Shown piece after piece: positions 50,799 through 59,216 of a DNA stretch of 64,000 bases. The DNA is taken from positions 1 through 64,000 of the forward strand of contig DASYEQ010000053.1 in NCBI GenBank assembly GCA_036498945.1, in the 5' to 3' direction. Both the position numbers and the translations under genes were made by a program. The DNA comes from JAQGMJ01 sp036498945 (GTDB taxonomy: Bacteria > Pseudomonadota > Gammaproteobacteria > Burkholderiales > JAEUOS01). The first letter of the stretch is position 1, and each line of letters opens with the position of its first letter. The notes under the pieces were generated by a model. That model had not been told where the DNA came from. It did no database searches and saw only the letters and a program-made list of their open reading frames with translations.

Positions 50799-51551
50799 CT
50801 AGCGCTGGGCGGCTTGCGCGGGCGCGGCGGCAAGGCTGGCGTCAAGCGCTTCGCGGTAGACCTCGCCCAGCATCAACAGCGCCGGGCCTTCGAGCGCGGG
50901 CAGGCCCTCGCGCGCCATGGCGGCGAGGGTGGTGACCAACTGGCGGCTGCCGAGCGAAGCGTTTTCCACCACCATCACCGGCGTGTCGCTACTTTTGCCG
51001 CGGCTGACGAGTTGCGCGGCGATTTCCTGCGCTTCGTGCGCGGCCATGTAGAGCACGCCGGTGTCGGCATTGATCAGGCTGGCGGCCCAGTCGCTCGGCT
51101 GCTCCTCGCGGCCGACGCGCGGGGTGGCAAAGGCGACCGAGCGGGACAGGCCGCGGCGGGTCAGCGAAATGCCGAGGTCGGCGCTGGCGGCCAGCGCGGC
51201 GGTGATGCCGGGTACCACTTCGACGGCGATACCGGCTTGCGTGAGCGCCTCGATTTCTTCCTGGGCGCGGCCGAACAGCATGGGGTCGCCGCCTTTCAGG
51301 CGCACCACGGTCTTGTATTTGTGCGCGGCGTCGACCAGGCGCTTGTTGATGAACAGCTGCGCCGCCGAATGCTTGCCGTAGCGTTTGCCCACCGCGACCT
51401 TCTCGGCGTTTTTGGCCAGGGCGATGGTGTCTTCATGCACCAGGGCGTCGTAGAAGACGATGTCGGCCGCTTCCAGCAGGCGCGCGGCACGCAGGGTGAT
51501 GAGGTCGGGAGCGCCGGGGCCGGCGCCCACCAGGTAGACGGTGGCGGTCAT
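50799..51551 (-). CDS. cobA: uroporphyrinogen-III C-methyltransferase
   Basis: This 250-residue SAM enzyme makes precorrin-2, the precursor of siroheme. VYLVGAGPGAPDLITLRA, VVRLKGGDPMLFGRAQEE and VEVVPGITAALAA are the family blocks. The CysG dehydrogenase/ferrochelatase domain is absent, so later siroheme steps must be encoded elsewhere. Its place after cysI and DUF934 fits supply of siroheme to the sulfite reductase. ATG 51551 is chosen because MTATVYLVGAG is the usual start. Confidence 0.94.
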   Translation of the reverse strand: MTATVYLVGAGPGAPDLITLRAARLLEAADIVFYDALVHEDTIALAKNAEKVAVGKRYGKHSAAQLFINKRLVDAAHKYKTVVRLKGGDPMLFGRAQEEIEALTQAGIAVEVVPGITAALAASADLGISLTRRGLSRSVAFATPRVGREEQPSDWAASLINADTGVLYMAAHEAQEIAAQLVSRGKSSDTPVMVVENASLGSRQLVTTLAAMAREGLPALEGPALLMLGEVYREALDASLAAAPAQAAQR

Positions 51552-51584
51552 GGTTCGAAAACGCGGTGCTGCAAGCGGCACTGC

Positions 51585-52127
51585 TTAGCTGGGCGCGGAA
51601 ATCTCCGCCCAGGAATCGGCCGTTTCGGTGTGGGCGCGGCGGCGGTAGGCCGGCACGCGGCGCTGGGTGCGCGAGTAGCCGTCGCTGAAGTCACGCAGGC
51701 CGGCGATGGCTTCTTCGGGCTTCTGGCTGGCCTTGATTTCGAAGGCATTGAAGCCGCAGTGGAACAGGTTGAACAGGTGATCGCGGCCGACGTCGCCAAT
51801 CGCCCGCATCTCGCCCTTGTAGCCGTAGCGCTCGCGCAGCAGGCGCCCGGTGGAGTAGCCGCGGCCGTCGGTGAACGCGGGGAACTGCACCGCGATCAGC
51901 GGCAGGCGGGCGACATCTTCGGCCAGCTCGCCCGGCTCGTCCGCCGGCGCCAGCCACACGCCGACGCGCTTGCCGGCAAGCGCCGCATCTTCGCGCAGCG
52001 CCAGCCACAGCGGCAGGGGCAGGATGCTGCCGTCGGCCACGTCGCTTGCGGCGATCGGGTCGAGAGAGGTGACGAGTGTCCAGGTATTGGGAACCACGGC
52101 GCCATCAAGAATGACTTTTTCGCTCAT
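51585..52127 (-). CDS. DUF934 family protein (sulfite reduction associated)
   Basis: This 180-residue protein matches DUF934, whose genes regularly follow cysI in proteobacteria. LPLIAVQFPAFTDGRGYSTGRLLRERYGYKGEMRAIGDV is its central region and CGFNAFEIK its conserved end. The role is unproven. It starts two bases after the cysI stop, so the two are translated together. Confidence 0.92.
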   Translation of the reverse strand: MSEKVILDGAVVPNTWTLVTSLDPIAASDVADGSILPLPLWLALREDAALAGKRVGVWLAPADEPGELAEDVARLPLIAVQFPAFTDGRGYSTGRLLRERYGYKGEMRAIGDVGRDHLFNLFHCGFNAFEIKASQKPEEAIAGLRDFSDGYSRTQRRVPAYRRRAHTETADSWAEISAPS

Positions 52128-52129
52128 GA

Positions 52130-53803
52130 TCAGGCCGCTTTCAGTTCGGGTTTGTCGTAGGCGCGCGTCTTGAACGGGTCGATGCCGACGCGGCGCAGGG
52201 TGTCGATGAACAACTCGTCTTCGTGACGGTTGGCGACGAAGGCTTCGATGATGCGTTCCACCGCCGGGGCGATTTCCTCGGCCGAGAACGACGGGCCGAT
52301 CACCTTGCCGAGCGCGGCGTTGTTGCCTTGCGAGCCGCCGAGCGTCACCTGGTAGAACTCGTTGTTGTCCTTGTCCACGCCCAGGATGCCGATGTTGCCG
52401 ACGTGGTGGTGGCCGCAGGCGTTGATGCAACCGGAAATATTGAGGTCGATCGGCCCCAGGTCGTGCACGTAATCGAGGTCTTCGAAGCGCGCCTGGATGG
52501 CGGCAGCGACGGGCAGGGAGCGGGCGTTGGCCAGCGAGCAGAAGTCGCCGCCGGGGCAGGAGATGATATTGGTGAGCAGGCCGACGTTGGGAGTGGCGAA
52601 GCCGAGCTTTTTCGCCTGCTGCCAGACGGCGTATAGCTCGCTTTGCTTCACATCGGCGAGGATCAGGTTCTGCTCGTGCGAGACGCGCAGTTCGCCGAAG
52701 CTGTAGCGATCCGCCATGCCGGCGACGGCTTCCATCTGCTCGGCGGTGGCGTCCCCCGGGGGCACGCCGCCGTAGGGCTTGAGCGAGAGGGTGACGGCGC
52801 GGTAGCCGGGAATCTTGTGGTGGAAGGTATTCTGCTCGACCCAGCGGGCAAACGCGCGGTCTTCCAGCTGCTTGCGCTCGAAGCTGGCGTCGCAGGCGGG
52901 CAGCTTTTCATAAGCCGGCGGCACGAAGTGCGATTCCAGGCGCGCGAACTCTTCGTCCGGCACCACGGCGGGGCCGCCCTTCATGGTGGCCCACTCGGCT
53001 TCGACTTCGGCGGCGAACTTGGCCGGGGTCAACTCCTTCACCAGGATCTTGATGCGCGCCTTGAACTTGTTGTCGCGGCGGCCGTAGCGGTTGTAGACGC
53101 GCAGGATGGAATCGAGATAGTTCAGCAACTCGGCGCGCGGGATGAATTCGCGGATCACGTGGCCGATCATCGGCGTGCGGCCCAGGCCCCCGCCGACGAT
53201 CACGCGCATGCCGATCTCGCCGGTGTCGTTCTTCACCACGTGCAGGCCGATGTCGTGCACCAGAACGGCGGCGCGGTCTTCAGTGCTGGCAGAGACGGCG
53301 ATCTTGAACTTGCGCGGCAGGAAGGTGAATTCCGGGTGAAAGGTGGACCACTGGCGGATCAGCTCGCAGTACGGGCGCGGATCGACCAGCTCGTCGTGCG
53401 CGATGCCGGCGAACTGGTCGGAAGTGGTGTTGCGCACGCAGTTGCCGGAAGTCTGGATGGCGTGCATCTGCACCGTCGCCAGGTTGGCGAGGATGTCGGG
53501 CACGTTTTCAAGCGCGGGCCAGTTGTACTGGATGTTCTGCCGCGTTGAAAAGTGGCCGTAGCCGCGGTCGTAGCGGCGCGCGATGTAGGCGAGCATGCGC
53601 AACTGGCGGCTGGCGAGCATGCCATAGGGGATGGCGATGCGCAGCATCGGCGCATAGCGCTGGATGTACAGCCCGTTCATCAGCCGCAACGGGCGGAACT
53701 CGTCATCGGTGAGTTCGCCGGCGAGGTAGCGGCGGGTTTGATCGCGGAACTGGGCGACCCTTTCGTTCACCAGGGTCTGGTCGAGGGTGTCGTATTTGTA
53801 CAT
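52130..53803 (-). CDS. cysI: siroheme nitrite/sulfite reductase hemoprotein
   Basis: This 557-residue enzyme reduces sulfite to sulfide (assimilatory). The cluster/siroheme ligands are Cys416 and Cys422 (CPGGDFC) and Cys459 and Cys463 (CINAC). RRYDRGYGHFSTRQNIQYNW and SGNCVRNTT line the siroheme. The neighbours (DUF934, siroheme methyltransferase, rhodanese) favour sulfite over nitrite. No CysJ flavoprotein is adjacent; ferredoxin could serve as donor (inference). ATG 53803 is used because MYKYDTLDQTLV is the typical start. Confidence 0.93.
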   Translation of the reverse strand: MYKYDTLDQTLVNERVAQFRDQTRRYLAGELTDDEFRPLRLMNGLYIQRYAPMLRIAIPYGMLASRQLRMLAYIARRYDRGYGHFSTRQNIQYNWPALENVPDILANLATVQMHAIQTSGNCVRNTTSDQFAGIAHDELVDPRPYCELIRQWSTFHPEFTFLPRKFKIAVSASTEDRAAVLVHDIGLHVVKNDTGEIGMRVIVGGGLGRTPMIGHVIREFIPRAELLNYLDSILRVYNRYGRRDNKFKARIKILVKELTPAKFAAEVEAEWATMKGGPAVVPDEEFARLESHFVPPAYEKLPACDASFERKQLEDRAFARWVEQNTFHHKIPGYRAVTLSLKPYGGVPPGDATAEQMEAVAGMADRYSFGELRVSHEQNLILADVKQSELYAVWQQAKKLGFATPNVGLLTNIISCPGGDFCSLANARSLPVAAAIQARFEDLDYVHDLGPIDLNISGCINACGHHHVGNIGILGVDKDNNEFYQVTLGGSQGNNAALGKVIGPSFSAEEIAPAVERIIEAFVANRHEDELFIDTLRRVGIDPFKTRAYDKPELKAA

Positions 53804-54233
53804 GGTGCAGGGTGCTGGATTCAGCTGAGAGGCCGGCTCGACTACACTGCGATGGACCGGCGCGACAGATCGTTCGGGCGGGACTTGCCCCGTTGATTTG
53901 CATGTTAGGCGCCGCCTTTCATTACGTCCAAGAACGAGTTGGCGCATATATATTCGATGCGCGCGGCATATTGCATCAGCACATTCATTTTTTCGGATAA
54001 ATGAATAAGCTAATGCGAAAATATTCTAAGAGGCGCCGGTCACGCCGCTGTCATCAAACGCGTGTTCGGGCAGATACCCCTCCCTTTGAGGGGGGCGCCA
54101 TTATTTGCCTGTGGTATGGCTGCTATGCCAAAGCGGAATAACTGATCGTCTGTTAAATTAGCGGGTAAGAAAGCGTTTATCGGCGTCATAAGGCCTGAAC
54201 TTCCGGCCGGGGATCGAGGGGATAGAGAGTTTC
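53804..54233. other. divergent regulatory region between cysI and LysR
   Basis: These 430 bp hold no gene. The middle is AT-rich. ATTCATTT-TTTCGGAT-AAATGAAT (53983-54006) is an inverted repeat with 8-bp arms, a candidate LysR/CysB-type operator for the cys group. A CCCCTC-CCTTT-GAGGGG hairpin lies near 54077. Confidence 0.5.
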
Positions 54234-55151
54234 ATGCAAGTTCAATCACTAGATGTCAGATTGCTCGCGGTATTCGCCGCCATTGCCCGCCACAAGAGCT
54301 TGACGCTTGCCGCCGAAAGCCTGGGCCTGACCCAGCCGGCGCTGTCGCAGTCGCTCGCCAAGCTGCGCAAGTATTTCAACGATCCGCTGTTCGTGCGCAC
54401 CCCGCACGGCATGGAGCCGACGCCGCGCGCGCAGGAGCTCTCCGACGCCGTCGATACGGTGCTGGAGACGGTGAAGACGCGTTTCGAGCGCCCCGCCGAT
54501 TTCGACCCCATCACCGCCACCCGCGCCTTCGGCATTTTCGCCACCGACCTCGCCACCTTCAGCCTGATGCCGCAGATCCTGAAAAAGGTCGGCCGGGTGG
54601 CGCCGAACGTGCGCCTGCGCACCGCGCAACTCGAGGCCAAGGGCCTGCGCGGCGGCCTGGAATCGGGCGACGTCGATCTCGCCATCGGCGTGTTTCCCGA
54701 CTTCGGCGGCGGCATGTTCCAGCAGCGCCTGTACCGCGACACCTACGTCTGCGTGATGCGCCCGACCAACCCGCTGGCGGCCAAGGGCAAGCTGACGCGC
54801 GAGACCTTCCTCAAGGCGCGCCACGTCGTGGTTTCCGCCTCGGGCACCGGCCACGGCCACAGCCAGATCGAGAAGCTGCTGACGGCGGCGATCCGCGCCG
54901 AAAACGTCTCCATGCGCGTGGCCAGCTTCCTCGCCGCGCCTTATCTGGTGCGCGACAACGACCTGCTCTTGTGCATGCCCAAGCGCTCCGGCACGATGAT
55001 CTCCAAGGAACTGGGCCTGAAGGTGGTGCCGGTGCCCCTGGAGTTGCCGGAGCAGGACGTGCATCAATACTGGCACGAGCGCTTTCACCACGACCCGGCG
55101 CACAAGTGGTTCCGCAGCATGCTGGCGGAAATTTTCATGGCCCACGAGTAG
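54234..55151 (+). CDS. LysR family regulator (NodD/NahR type)
   Basis: This 305-residue regulator starts with DVRLLAVFAAIARHKSLTLAAESLGLTQPALSQSLAKLR, the HTH of the NodD/NahR/PcpR branch. DPLFVRTPHGMEPTPRA is the linker, then the ligand domain. That branch usually senses aromatic compounds. It faces away from cysI, but its type differs from CysB, so its target may instead be the downstream oxidoreductase or a distant operon. Confidence 0.92.
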   Translation: MQVQSLDVRLLAVFAAIARHKSLTLAAESLGLTQPALSQSLAKLRKYFNDPLFVRTPHGMEPTPRAQELSDAVDTVLETVKTRFERPADFDPITATRAFGIFATDLATFSLMPQILKKVGRVAPNVRLRTAQLEAKGLRGGLESGDVDLAIGVFPDFGGGMFQQRLYRDTYVCVMRPTNPLAAKGKLTRETFLKARHVVVSASGTGHGHSQIEKLLTAAIRAENVSMRVASFLAAPYLVRDNDLLLCMPKRSGTMISKELGLKVVPVPLELPEQDVHQYWHERFHHDPAHKWFRSMLAEIFMAHE

Positions 55152-55209
55152 CGCAAAACGCAATTTTCCGGCGCCCCTTGTCCTTTAGAGGATTTGCGGG
55201 ACGTCAAAC

Positions 55210-55239
55210 AAAAAGCGGCGCCGGAATGCGCCGCTTTTT
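55210..55239. terminator. bidirectional intrinsic terminator
   Basis: AAAAAGCGGCG and CGCCGCTTTTT form a perfect 11-bp stem between the convergent LysR and alcohol dehydrogenase-type genes; A and T runs allow use on both strands. Confidence 0.85.
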
Positions 55240-55266
55240 GCGTTTTTGGAGGTCTCCCGGAAAGGG

Positions 55267-56298
55267 CTAAAAGCCCTCCAAGACGATCTTGCCGATGGTG
55301 CGCCCGGCCTCGATCTTGGCGTGGGCGGCGCGCAGGTTGGCGGCATTGATCGGTTTCAGCGTCTCGCCCAGGGTGGTGCGGATCACCCCGGCGTCGATCA
55401 ACCGGGCGATTTCGTTCAGCAGATTGTGCTGTTCGATCATGTCCGGTGTGGCGAACATCGCGCGGGTGAACATGAATTCCCAGGCGAAAAACGCGCTTTT
55501 GGACTTCAGCGGCACCACGTCGATCGGCTTGGCATTCTCCACGATGGTGCAGACGCCGCCCTGCGGGGCCACCAGTTCGGCGGCCGCGGGCATGTGCTGG
55601 TCGGTATTGTTCATGATCAGCACGTAATCGACGAATTTGAAGCCGGCGGCACGCACTTCCTCCACCAGCTTGCCGGCGTGGTTCACCACCACCTCGGCGC
55701 CCAGTTCCTTGCACCAGGCAGCCGATTCCGGGCGCGAGGCGGTGGCGATCACCCGCAAGCCCGCCACCTTGGCGGCCAGCTGGATGGCGATCGAGCCGAC
55801 GCCGCCGGCGCCGCCGATCAGCAGGATCGAGCGTTGCGGCTGCGCGTGGGGCTCCGCTTTGGAAAAAGCGGGCACGCGCAGGCGGTCGAACAGCGCCTCC
55901 CATGCCGTGATGGCGGTGAGCGGCAGGGCGGCGGCCTGGGCGAAGGAGAGCGACTTCGGCATGCGGCCGACAATGCGTTCGTCGATCGCCTGCAGAGCGC
56001 TGTTGCTGCCGGGGCGGGTGATGTCGCCGGCGTAGAACACACGGTCGCCGGGCTTGAATAGAGTCACATCGCGGCCGACCTGCTCGACCACGCCGGCGGC
56101 GTCCCAGCCCAGCACCTTCGGGCTGGCCTCGACCTTGTCTTTCGGCGCGCGCACCTTGGTATCGACGGGGTTGACGGCGATCGCTTCGACTTTCACCAGC
56201 AGATCGCGCGGGTTGAGCGTGGGGGTAGGCAGTTCGACGTCGGTGAGCGACTGCGGGTCGCTGATCGGCAGGTAACGGGTAAGGGCAATGGCTTTCAT
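55267..56298 (-). CDS. quinone oxidoreductase-type MDR family protein
   Basis: This 343-residue medium-chain dehydrogenase/reductase has the GroES-like N-terminal domain (VNPVDTKVRAPKD, VLGWDAAGVVEQVG) and Rossmann loop SILLIGGAGGVGSIAIQLAAK. The zinc-ligand cysteines of alcohol dehydrogenases are missing, so it is likely a zinc-free NADPH:quinone or enal reductase. It lies upstream of the SDR gene's 3' end on the same strand, across a tandem repeat. Confidence 0.9.
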   Translation of the reverse strand: MKAIALTRYLPISDPQSLTDVELPTPTLNPRDLLVKVEAIAVNPVDTKVRAPKDKVEASPKVLGWDAAGVVEQVGRDVTLFKPGDRVFYAGDITRPGSNSALQAIDERIVGRMPKSLSFAQAAALPLTAITAWEALFDRLRVPAFSKAEPHAQPQRSILLIGGAGGVGSIAIQLAAKVAGLRVIATASRPESAAWCKELGAEVVVNHAGKLVEEVRAAGFKFVDYVLIMNNTDQHMPAAAELVAPQGGVCTIVENAKPIDVVPLKSKSAFFAWEFMFTRAMFATPDMIEQHNLLNEIARLIDAGVIRTTLGETLKPINAANLRAAHAKIEAGRTIGKIVLEGF

Positions 56299-56318
56299 GC
56301 TGTTTCCTTTTGTGTGTG

Positions 56319-56398
56319 TTTCAACCGCGGCCGACGCCCTTTAGAGCGAGCTTCAACCGCGGCCGACGCCGTTTAGAGCGAGCTTCAACCGCGGCCGA
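56319..56398 (-). repeat. 32-bp tandem repeat spanning the SDR 3' end
   Basis: CTTCAACCGCGGCCGAC-containing units of 32 bp occur at 56319-56350 and 56351-56382, with a third partial copy (56383-56398) that contains the last codons and stop of the SDR gene. Units 1 and 2 differ at two positions, so the duplication is recent. Confidence 0.9.
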
Positions 56399-57143
56399 CA
56401 TAGGGCATCTTGGTCGCCATCACCATCATGCTCTGCACGTTGGCGTCCAGCGGCAGGCTTGCCATGTGCACCACGGCATTGCCGACGACGCTCACGTCCA
56501 TGCGCGGCTCGACCACCATTTCGCCGTTGGGCTGGATCACGCCCTTGGCCATGCGCTCGGTCATTTCGGTGGCGGCATTGCCGATGTCGATCTGGCCGCA
56601 GGCGATGTCGTACTTGCGGCAATCCAGCGAGGTCGACTTGGTCAGGCCCGTCACCGCGTGCTTGGTGGAGGTATACGGCGCCGAGCCCGGGCGCGGCGCG
56701 TGCGCCGAGATCGAGCCGTTGTTGATGATGCGCCCGCCCATCGGCGTCTGCGACTTCATCATGCGGATCGCCTGCTGGGTGCACAGGAACATGCCGGTGA
56801 GGTTCACCGCCACCACCGCCGACCACTGCTCGTAGCTGATGTCTTCCAGCGCAATGGTGGCGGGCGTGCCCATGCCGGCGTTGTTGAACAGCACGTCGAG
56901 GCGCCCGAACTTCTGCTTCACCTTCTCGAACAGCGCGTTGACCTGCTCCGGCCGGCCGACGTCGGTGGGCACGGCCAGGCCGTTGCTGTCGTTCGCGCCC
57001 GCCATCTGCAGGGTCTTTTGCAGCTCTTCAGGCCGGCGGCCGACCACGACGATGCTGTAGCCCGCCTTGAACAGGGCGAGGGCGGCAGCGCGGCCGACGC
57101 CGCTGCCGGCGCCGGTGACCAGCGCGACTTTGAGGGTGCTCAT
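56385..57143 (-). CDS. short-chain dehydrogenase/reductase
   Basis: This 252-residue NAD(P)-dependent SDR has TGAGSGVG (10-17) for nucleotide binding, NNAG (87-90) and the catalytic Tyr157-x3-Lys161 (PYTSTK) with Ser in the NGSIS strand. It acts on a hydroxy or keto compound that cannot be named from sequence. ATG 57143 is chosen at MSTLKVALVTG. The 3' end has been copied downstream as a tandem repeat without altering the protein. Confidence 0.92.
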   Translation of the reverse strand: MSTLKVALVTGAGSGVGRAAALALFKAGYSIVVVGRRPEELQKTLQMAGANDSNGLAVPTDVGRPEQVNALFEKVKQKFGRLDVLFNNAGMGTPATIALEDISYEQWSAVVAVNLTGMFLCTQQAIRMMKSQTPMGGRIINNGSISAHAPRPGSAPYTSTKHAVTGLTKSTSLDCRKYDIACGQIDIGNAATEMTERMAKGVIQPNGEMVVEPRMDVSVVGNAVVHMASLPLDANVQSMMVMATKMPYVGRG

Positions 57144-57204
57144 GGATGTTTGCTCCAGTCTTGTTCGGAAGTGATTCGAAAACGCAAAAACGTGCGGGCG
57201 TAAT

Positions 57205-57510
57205 TTAACCTGCCGCGCCGCCAGCCTGCAATTGCGCGCCGGCGCGCGCCAGCCAGTCGTCGAGCGCGTCGACCAGGTCGCGCTGGCTGAAAGAGCAGCT
57301 TTCCTCGCTGAAGAGTGCAGCCGATTCAAGGCGGCCGAGAATTTCTTCCAGCGCCTGCGCGTAGCGCGGCGGCAATGCGGCAAGCAGCGTGGTCTCGCCG
57401 CGCAAGGCTTGCGCCAGTTCATCGGCGGGCAGGTCGCCTTCGCGGTGTTCGGCGAGCGCGGCGGCGGCGCGGTGCAGGGATTCCTGTGCGGGGGAGGGCG
57501 TGTCGGACAT
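57205..57510 (-). CDS. small hypothetical protein
   Basis: This 101-residue protein is acidic and mostly helical (SLHRAAAALAEHREG, YAQALEEILGRLESAALF, DLVDALDDWLARAGAQLQ), without membrane or signal segments. I do not recognise a family. It is 61 bp upstream of the SDR gene on the same strand and divergent from the TPP enzyme gene. Codon use is normal for the region. Confidence 0.65.
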   Translation of the reverse strand: MSDTPSPAQESLHRAAAALAEHREGDLPADELAQALRGETTLLAALPPRYAQALEEILGRLESAALFSEESCSFSQRDLVDALDDWLARAGAQLQAGGAAG

Positions 57511-57592
57511 GGCGCTAGTTTAGTCCAGCCACCCGGCCGCGCGCGGCGCATCCGGTATATTCGCGGTTCACCGCAACGAACCGCCCTTAGCA

Positions 57593-59155
57593 ATGAGCCC
57601 CACTCCCCAGATGAACGGCGCCGAAAGCCTGGTGCGCACCCTGATCGCCAGCGGCGTCGACCTGTGCTTCGCCAACCCCGGCACTTCCGAAATGCACTTC
57701 GTCAACGCGCTGGACCGCGTCGAGGGCATGCGCTGCGTGCTCGGCCTGTTCGAAGGCGTGGTGACGGGCGCGGCCGACGGCTACTACCGCATGGCGGGCA
57801 AGCCGGCGGCCACGCTGTTGCACCTGGGGCCGGGCCTGGGCAATGGCCTCGCCAACCTGCACAACGCGCGCAAGGCGCATTCCGGCATTCTCAATATCGT
57901 CGGCGAGCACGCCACCTACCACACCAAGTACGACGCGCCGCTGACTGCCGACATCGAAGGCATCGCGCGCCCGATGTCGGACTGGGTCAAGACCTCGCCC
58001 TCCGCGCAGGATATCGCCGCCGACGGCGCGCTCGCCGTAGCCGCCGCGCGCACGCCGCCGGGGCAGATCGCCACGCTGATCCTGCCGGCCGATACTGCCT
58101 GGAACCCCGGCAGCGGCATCGCCCCCGCGCTGCCGGTGCCGGTGCGCAAACCGGTTGATGCCGATGCCGTGAAGCAGGCGGCGCGCGCGCTGGCCGCGGG
58201 CGACGCGGCGATTTTGTTGGGGGACGTCGCCTTGCGCGAAGGCGCGCTCGAATCCGCCGGACGCGTCGCCGCCAGGACCGGCTGCCGCCTGCTCGCCGAA
58301 TACAACTACGCCCGCATGCAGCGCGGCGCCGGCCGCGTGCGCGCCGAGCGCATTCCCTATGCGGTCGATCTCGCGCTTGCCGCCCTGAAAGGCCTGAAGC
58401 GCATCGTGCTGGTCGGCGCGAAAGTGCCGGTAAGCTTTTTCGCCTACCCGAACAAGCCCAGCATGCAGGCGCCGGAGGATTGCGCATTCATCACCCTCGC
58501 GGGCCTGGGCGACGACCAGGCCGCCGCCCTGGCGGCCTTGGCCGATGAACTGGGCGCCGGCAAGCTCGCACCGGCCTACGTCGCCACGCTCGACCGTCCG
58601 GCGCTGCCCACCGGCCAATACTCCCTTGATGCCCTCGGCACCTTGCTGGGCGCGCTGCTGCCGGAAAACGCCATCGTGATCGACGAAGCGGTTTCCAGCG
58701 GCCGCGGCTTCGCGCGCTTCACCGCCAACGTCCCGCCGCACGACTGGGTGCCCAACAGCGGCGGCTCGATCGGCTTCGGCCTGCCGGTGGCCGTGGGCGC
58801 GGCGATTGCCTGCCCCGATCGCAAGGTGATCGCGCTCGAAGGCGACGGCAGCGGCATGTACACCCTGCAGGCGCTGTGGACCATGGCGCGCGAAAACCTG
58901 GATGTCACCGTGCTGATCTTCGCCAACCGCGCCTACAACATCCTGCGCGGCGAACTGGCGAACGTCGGCGCCGGCACTCCCGGCGTGCGCGCCACCGACA
59001 TGCTGACGCTGGACCGTCCCGACCTCGACTGGCTGGCGCTCGCCAAGGGGCAGGGCGTGGAAGCGGGGCGCGCGGCGAACCTGGATGAGCTGGCGACGCA
59101 GTTCAAGCGCGCGCTGGCGCGCAAGGGGCCGTACCTGATCGAGATCGCGATGTAA
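57593..59155 (+). CDS. acetolactate synthase large subunit-like TPP enzyme
   Basis: This 520-residue three-domain TPP enzyme resembles acetolactate synthase and benzoylformate decarboxylase. FANPGTSEMHFVNAL opens the pyrimidine domain. LFEGVVTGAADGYYRMAG holds the catalytic Glu. EGDGSGMYTLQALWTMARE and IFANRAYNILRGEL form the TPP/Mg motif. It is shorter than IlvB (about 560-570) and has no IlvN partner nearby, so a decarboxylase or carboligase other than the branched-chain enzyme is likely. Confidence 0.87.
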   Translation: MSPTPQMNGAESLVRTLIASGVDLCFANPGTSEMHFVNALDRVEGMRCVLGLFEGVVTGAADGYYRMAGKPAATLLHLGPGLGNGLANLHNARKAHSGILNIVGEHATYHTKYDAPLTADIEGIARPMSDWVKTSPSAQDIAADGALAVAAARTPPGQIATLILPADTAWNPGSGIAPALPVPVRKPVDADAVKQAARALAAGDAAILLGDVALREGALESAGRVAARTGCRLLAEYNYARMQRGAGRVRAERIPYAVDLALAALKGLKRIVLVGAKVPVSFFAYPNKPSMQAPEDCAFITLAGLGDDQAAALAALADELGAGKLAPAYVATLDRPALPTGQYSLDALGTLLGALLPENAIVIDEAVSSGRGFARFTANVPPHDWVPNSGGSIGFGLPVAVGAAIACPDRKVIALEGDGSGMYTLQALWTMARENLDVTVLIFANRAYNILRGELANVGAGTPGVRATDMLTLDRPDLDWLALAKGQGVEAGRAANLDELATQFKRALARKGPYLIEIAM

Positions 59156-59170
59156 CTCGCGTTCCGCAAG

Positions 59171-59204
59171 AACAAACGGCGGCTCGTGGCCGCCGTTTGT
59201 TTTT
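59171..59204 (+). terminator. intrinsic terminator of TPP enzyme gene
   Basis: A 12-bp stem ACAAACGGCGGC with loop TCGTG is followed by TTTT, 16 bp after the stop and before the convergent DUF4340 gene. Confidence 0.82.
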
Positions 59205-59216
59205 GCGCGAGTGAAA

